Shown piece after piece: positions 60,001-64,000 of a DNA stretch of 64,000 nucleotides; the stretch's first letter is position 1, and the number at the start of each line of letters is the position of its first letter. The DNA lies in assembly GCA_019054805.1 (NCBI GenBank), contig JAHQIY010000008.1, positions 233,501 through 297,500 of the forward strand, read 5' to 3'. Position numbers and translations under genes: made by a program. The notes beneath the pieces were generated by a model. It was not told the origin of the DNA, ran no database searches, and was given only the letters and a program-made list of their open reading frames with translations. This DNA comes from Brachionus manjavacas (Eukaryota; Rotifera; Eurotatoria; Ploima; Brachionidae).

Positions 60001-62935
60001 TTCCTCCAAGAACAGGTTAGTAATTACACACTGGAACTGTCTTCACTTACCTAGGGTTCATCTCTTGAGAATTTTTTAGCTCAGAAATGCCCAGACATTG
60101 TTTTGCTCAGAGAATTAAAGATAGATTTAATCGAGGCAAATTTTTATCTTGATTTTCACAGTTCTTAACAAAACCACGCAACAAGTATAGAGGAGGAGTA
60201 GATTTTTTAATTAGAGAAGGAATAGAACTTATACAAGATTTTTCTTATGAGGAATTTAATTCCGAACTCCTTTGTATAAAACTAAATTTAGGAAAGAAAA
60301 ATGAATTAGTTATATTTAGTCTTTATAATCCACCCAATGTTCTTCTGAACTTTGAGCTTTTTAAAACAGTAAATAAAAAATGTAAAAACTACATATTAGG
60401 TGGCGATCTAAACGATAGAACAAAGCAAATAGACTGCGTAGGTGAAAATGAAGCGGTATAATGCACGAAAGAATAATCAATGAGTTAGACTTTTCAGTAA
60501 TCAATGATAAGGGCCCTACTTTCAATATTTTTAATAAGAATTACCATGAAATTCTTGATCTTTTTTTAGTTTCATCTTCATCAATTGACCAAATTACGGA
60601 CTTCAATGTCTTTAATAGTCAAGACATGACTAGTAACCATTTCCCAATCGAAGCATTAATTTCTATGGGCTATCAATTAGAAAAAAATCAACAGCTAAAA
60701 AATTTAACAATAAGAAAGCGAACTGGCAATTATTTAGCGAGATATTAAATTCTCAAATTGTTATTTTCCTTGAAAGTTCCATCACTATAGATCAACTAAA
60801 TGATAAAATTACAGAAAAAATTATTTCTGCTTCTCATAAAAGCATTCCTTTTCTTTCTCAGAAAATCTACAAAACCAGTCTTCCCCCCGAACATTGTTAT
60901 TCTGAAATATGAACGCAGGAAAGGAAGAAGAAACTTTCAAAAAACTCGCTGTCAAAAGCTCAAGAAAAAATATAATCAACTTACATTTGAGTTAAAGGCC
61001 TCTTTAAAAAAAATTCTGGAATCAAAATTGGTTTGATTTTATCAAGAAGATGCGAAAAAACGGCAGTAGTACGTATGTTCGCAGACAACAAATTCGCAAC
61101 ATTATGTTCGCAGAAATATGCTCGCAACTATTATGCTCGCGAGAAATGTCCAAATTAGATATTTTAGCATTTAAAAATTAGCACAATACTTTGATTTTTG
61201 ATCAATTTTATTGAATAAAAAAACATCAATAATTACAAAAATGAAATAAGAAAAAGAATTTGAAAAAAAACTTAAGGAAGACTATTATTATTTATTTAGA
61301 GCCTTATTCACATATGTTCGTCTTTGCGAACATATGTACTATCCCCGAAAAAACTATTTCCTCCTTTTTTCCTGAAAACTGAACTATGTAAACATTCGCC
61401 ACATGTAACAATCTATGTCTTCTAAACTTTCATTTTTTTTAGCTTATTTACTTTATTTTGATTATCTTTTTTATCTCATTTTATTAACTTTAATTTTATT
61501 TTTTATTTTCATTTTGATTTTTTTTTAATTTATTCTGAAGGAGCCCTAGCTCGGTACAGAAAACAAATAAATAAATAAAAATAATAATAGAGAAAGGTTT
61601 AGCATCAAAAGCTTAATAGAAATAAATCGCGAAAACAATTTAAACAATTTTAAGTCACAAGAACTATTTACGAAGTTAATGTCGAGACTGAGCAAGAAAT
61701 GAAAAAAACTAAAATACTTAATGTGTGCAGATTAAATCAGGAAAAAGAGAACAAACAAAAAGAAGGAAAGAAAATAGATTAAAAATAACAAAAAACGAGC
61801 AATTTCTACAAAATCACGATTTGGAAAAAAAAAATTAACCGTAACAAAATAGACACCAAATTAACAACATGAGGAAGTTAACAATAGTTGAATAACCGAC
61901 TTAATTTTCTTTTTAAAAATCAAATTTTTATTTACTTATCTTGAGCCACAACTTTTGTTTGCTTTTTTTATAAAATGGTAAAATTTGACTCGAATGACCC
62001 TCTTTGTATAAAATGGAGACAAATTAGCTCAACCCTTCCTAAACTTAATATTTTTTCTATCGAAAATTTTAGAAGTTTGATGATTTTTTTTCTTAATCTA
62101 ACTTTAATTATTTTTTTCAATTTTGCTTATTAATTTGAAATAAATGTTTAAAATAAAAGAATTAATGTAAATTTTTCTAGCTTACAAGTTATTTTACAGA
62201 TATTTTGTCTTTCAGTTATTTTTTTATTTTCCCGTTAATTAATAAAATGATAAATTTACTCTGAAAAGCTAAACATTTGATTTTAATTTGGAAAAGTGCA
62301 AAAAAAAGCATTTGCCAAAATACTAGCACATTGTTTTTGATTAAACGATATCGAATGAGTTTTACCTAAAAATTGGTATTTTTTCTTATTTGATAATGTT
62401 TTCATAATAATTAACCAATTTTACATGATTTTAGAATGGGTATTGGCCCTTTGACAATGTTTGGCAAATCAAGAGCTAAATCAGCCATTTTTGGAATTAC
62501 TTCTAGCAAGTAATAATCATTTTTTTCATTTTTATAAAAAAAATCATGCAAATTGTTCAAATTGTCAGAATTCAAAATAACCTTTAGATTTTAATAATCA
62601 AAAAATTAAGGTGATATTTTTATTTAGTTACTTTTAAAAAATTGAAAACAGTATTTTTGTCTTCCCTTTTGTATGTTGATTTTTTATTTTGCTCAATTAA
62701 AGCATTTAGTTGTTGTTCTTTTTCAAATGGTAGTGTTACAAACGATTTTGCATCAGTCGATCCACATGTTGAAGTAAAATCCTTTAGAAAGTATTGGAAT
62801 TTTTCCTAGAATTATTCTCATTAAATTTACATCATCAATGAACATAACATCGTGATTACTGGAATTTGTTAAATCAATAAATGTATCACTATTGGTCTCG
62901 CTTAAAGTTACATGGTTACAATTTACAGACGACAT
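56077..62935 (-). CDS. PARG: Poly(ADP-ribose) glycohydrolase gene, possibly disrupted
   Basis: PARG removes poly(ADP-ribose) chains through a macrodomain-type catalytic core. Minus-strand exons: 62935-62831, 62805-62632, 62502-62425, 62365-62286, then across 5.2 kb 57057-56593, 56534-56332, 56285-56077 (stop). Upstream exons carry IPKMADLALDLPNIVKGPIP and NQKQCASILANAFFCTFP, the accessory block 'LP....LAl.LP......iPlL' and 'sq.q.a.LLAnaFfctfP'. Downstream exons hold the catalytic core. Problems: the join 62632/62502 is one base out of phase with canonical sites, the exon at 62365 runs into a stop after FCTFPN without a good donor, and about 15 expected residues are missing before 57057. Either I missed a small exon or the gene is damaged. 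An N-terminal regulatory region is absent. Confidence 0.75.
57407..58317. mobile_element. E9: 911-bp element with iterated CATCGATG and TTA target duplication
   Basis: Ends TTCCCAGT (57407) and ACTGGGAA (58317), flanked by TTA on both sides. TCATCGA-type motifs recur at 57424, 57452 and 57464 near the left and at 58218, 58251, 58264 and 58282 near the right, in opposite orientation. A 3-bp TTA duplication would fit PIF/Harbinger-like elements, but no transposase is recognisable inside. It lies in the long PARG intron. Confidence 0.6.
58383..58745. mobile_element. E4: element with iterated TGACAAA/TGACTAA
   Basis: The left part carries GGGGGTGACAAATTTAA, AGATGACAAAAATAACTAAA, GGTGACTAATTTAA and CTGACAAAAAAACTAAACAA. 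The right part carries the inverse (TTTAGTCTTTTTTGTCAGTA, AAATTTAGTTTTTTTTTT). A related inverted end, TAGTTTTGTCATCCCC, lies at 57259-57276. Borders are approximate. Confidence 0.5.
58975..61066 (+). mobile_element. LINE with ORF1 remnant and AP-endonuclease, in the PARG intron
   Basis: The ORF1-like region (about 59000-59992) is frame-broken, with FPKESEQLVRNLSGPTVLYG and a Lys/Asn/Ser-rich C-terminus. ORF2 starts near 60016: VITHWNCLHLP, PDIVLLREL, YRGGVDFLIREGIELIQDFS, NELVIFSLYNPPNVLLNF and YILGGDLNDR. Then come PTFNIFNKNYHEILDLFLVS and DMTSNHFPIEALIS. These are the Asn, Glu, GDxN and SxH motifs of the apurinic-type endonuclease of Jockey/CR1 LINEs. A post-endonuclease helix-rich region (ERRKGRRNFQKTRCQKLKKK) follows, then a MITE at 61069. 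No reverse transcriptase is found. Frameshifts are present. Confidence 0.75.
61069..61339. mobile_element. E10: 271-bp MITE with TA target duplication and iterated ATGTTCGC
   Basis: Ends GTACGTATGTTCGCAGAC and, inverted, GTACATATGTTCGCAAAG. TA flanks at 61067-61068 and 61340-61341 suggest a Tc1/mariner-type transposase. TATGTTCGCA or TATGCTCGCA occurs four times on the left side, and a back-to-back pair sits on the right. Confidence 0.8.
61411..61590 (+). repeat. R1 repeat copy e
   Basis: CAATCTATGTCTTCTAAACT, TTTTTAGCTTATTTACTTTA, then ATTCTGAAGGAGCCCTAGCT, CGGTACAGAAAACAAATAAA. This is the best-preserved copy of the dispersed R1 unit, ending in (AAAT)n. Confidence 0.7.
61591..62282. other. 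PARG intron remainder, no clear feature
   Basis: A plus-strand stretch near 61598-61700 (SIKSLIEIN, NFKSQELFTKLMSRLSKK) looks faintly coding and may be a displaced LINE segment. The rest is AT-rich and unreadable to me. Confidence 0.3.
62286..62935 (-). CDS. PARG: PARG upstream exons
   Basis: Start ATG at 62935 (MSSVNCNHVTLSETN...FIDD). A 25-bp GT-AG interval (62806-62830) then leads in phase to EKFQYFLKDFTSTCGSTDAK and SFVTLPFEKEQQLNALIEQN, ending KNTVFNFLK at 62632. The next exon, 62502-62425, gives VIPKMADLALDLPNIVKGPI; after a 59-bp intron exon 62365 gives KTHSISFNQKQCASILANAF then FCTFP. These match the accessory domain that precedes the PARG catalytic domain. Without the 25-bp intron the first two parts are in different frames. 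Confidence 0.7.
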
Positions 62936-63785
62936 TTTATGCAGTTGATTATTAAAATTTGAGTATGTTTATTGTCTAAAAAAATTTTTGATAAAAATAA
63001 AATTTTAAACTGGTGATTTTAACCACTTAAGTAATAAATTATTTTGATGATTAAGTTTTCATTAAATTATAATTTTTTTTATATTTTGATTATTTCTAGT
63101 ATTAGCCACCGGGAATAACTTATCTTATTTTATATAAAATCGCAAACATTTGAAAAAAGTTAAGTTTGACTTTTCTCCTCAACTTTTACAGTGGTGATTC
63201 GCAACATGGATTTTACCAAATTTTACGTAAAATTACGTAAATTTTGATAAATAAAAATTTTGGTAAAATCTGCAAAATCCAAATTTTCGCTAAGTGTTGA
63301 AAGACACTTTCATAGTGTTTTTAATATGTAGCGTAATATTTTACTGGTACTAATGACACTTTTTCTTAAAAAAATGAAAACTAATTTAAAACAATTTAAC
63401 TCAAATTTTTTTATTGTTGATAACTTTAATTGATGTAAAATTTATAAAACGAAATAGAATTTCTTTTTTAAATTTATGTATCTTAAATTAAAAATTTAGC
63501 TTAATTTTTTAATTTGCTCGTGACAGATAGTTAAAAATTAGATAAAAAAATAAATAGTAATAATAATGATTTTAAAAGTTATTTTCGTAAGTATGTTACC
63601 CACACTTTAAGCACTTTTAAAAAATGATGTGTTTTTTGTTCTCATTTTATTTGATTAAAAAATGAGCACATAATTTAATATATTTTTATCCTTAATTATA
63701 AAATTTGGCTTCTTTGTCTTCTGTCAAATTAGTTTCATTTTTTAAGAAAAAGTTTCAACAAGTCAAAAAAATTGGATTTCTATTA
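62936..63785. other. Upstream flank of PARG; one TACGTAAA hairpin
   Basis: 63208-63280 is an imperfect hairpin (GGATTTTACCAAATTTTACG paired with AAATTTTGGTAAAATC...) containing two TACGTAAA motifs, as in E7. Otherwise AT-rich with no gene signal. The PARG promoter should lie here but no element is distinctive. Confidence 0.45.
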
Positions 63786-63966
63786 AATTAAGGCATCTTG
63801 AAGTTCACGATCATGTTTTTGAAAAAAAAAATTCAAAACAAACTTTACAAAAAATGAGTTAATACATTTAAACTTCTATCAATTTTCACAAAAAATCAAT
63901 TTTCAATGAGCTGAGAAAATATTTTTTAATTTATTTTTTAAATCTTATCTTCAAGATGCCTTAATT
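63786..63966. mobile_element. Short MITE with perfect 18-20 bp inverted ends
   Basis: TAAATTAAGGCATCTTGAAG at 63784-63803 and its exact reverse complement CTTCAAGATGCCTTAATTTA at 63949-63968. The outer TA on each side may be the target duplication. The spacer has no coding content. Confidence 0.65.
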
Positions 63967-64000
63967 TAGTGTATATTAATTTTTATATATATAATCTTAA

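Noticed and set aside
1-64000. tRNA, rRNA or other structured RNA genes
   Set aside because: No cloverleaf-like A/B box pair or rRNA core was recognised on either strand by eye; a covariance search would be needed to exclude them.

Overview
This is an intron-rich, very AT-rich (about three quarters A+T by eye) piece of an animal nuclear genome. Spliceosomal introns, a dynein motor, a bHLH-PAS factor of the NPAS4/dysfusion type, a PARG gene and many non-LTR and DNA transposons make it metazoan. The base composition, mostly 46-65 bp introns and CR1/Jockey-like and Tc1/Tigger/MULE content would suit a monogonont rotifer or another small AT-rich protostome, but the sequence alone does not settle the species.

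Layout. (1) 2715-46508, plus strand: about 42 exons of one divergent dynein heavy chain, from the linker to the C-terminal domain; the N-terminal tail must lie to the left of the window. Most introns are about 46-65 bp, but several are 3-5 kb and packed with mobile elements. One 3.1-kb exon (30771-33896) encodes AAA4, stalk, microtubule-binding domain and AAA5 and is far more GC-rich than the rest. The AAA1 nucleotide-site motifs are degenerate, whereas AAA2 and AAA3 look intact. (2) 46509-51080: downstream spacer with a CR1-like reverse-transcriptase fragment. (3) 51081-52808, plus: a compact five-exon bHLH-PAS transcription factor. (4) 53275-55803: two decayed CR1-like LINE fragments, one split by a MITE with a 9-bp target duplication. 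(5) 56077-62935, minus: a poly(ADP-ribose) glycohydrolase gene whose catalytic exons (56077-57057) lie more than 5 kb from its upstream exons (62286-62935); the gap holds a LINE, MITEs and repeats. (6) 62936-64000: spacer with short inverted-repeat elements.

The most interesting non-genic signal is a shared architecture among many unrelated-looking inverted-repeat elements. Each carries its own short motif (GTAGCTAAT, ATTAGATAC, TAATGYCAA, AAGTCA, TACGTAAA, CATCGATG, ATGTTCGC, GACATGTC and others), repeated several times near both ends in opposite orientation. Two of these elements carry SWIM zinc-finger fragments of a MULE-type transposase, and one carries Tc1/mariner transposase remnants. 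Several insertions show clear target-site duplications and nesting, which gives a relative history.

All exon borders were set by hand from GT-AG signals, reading-frame continuity and remembered family patterns; no alignment or search was run.
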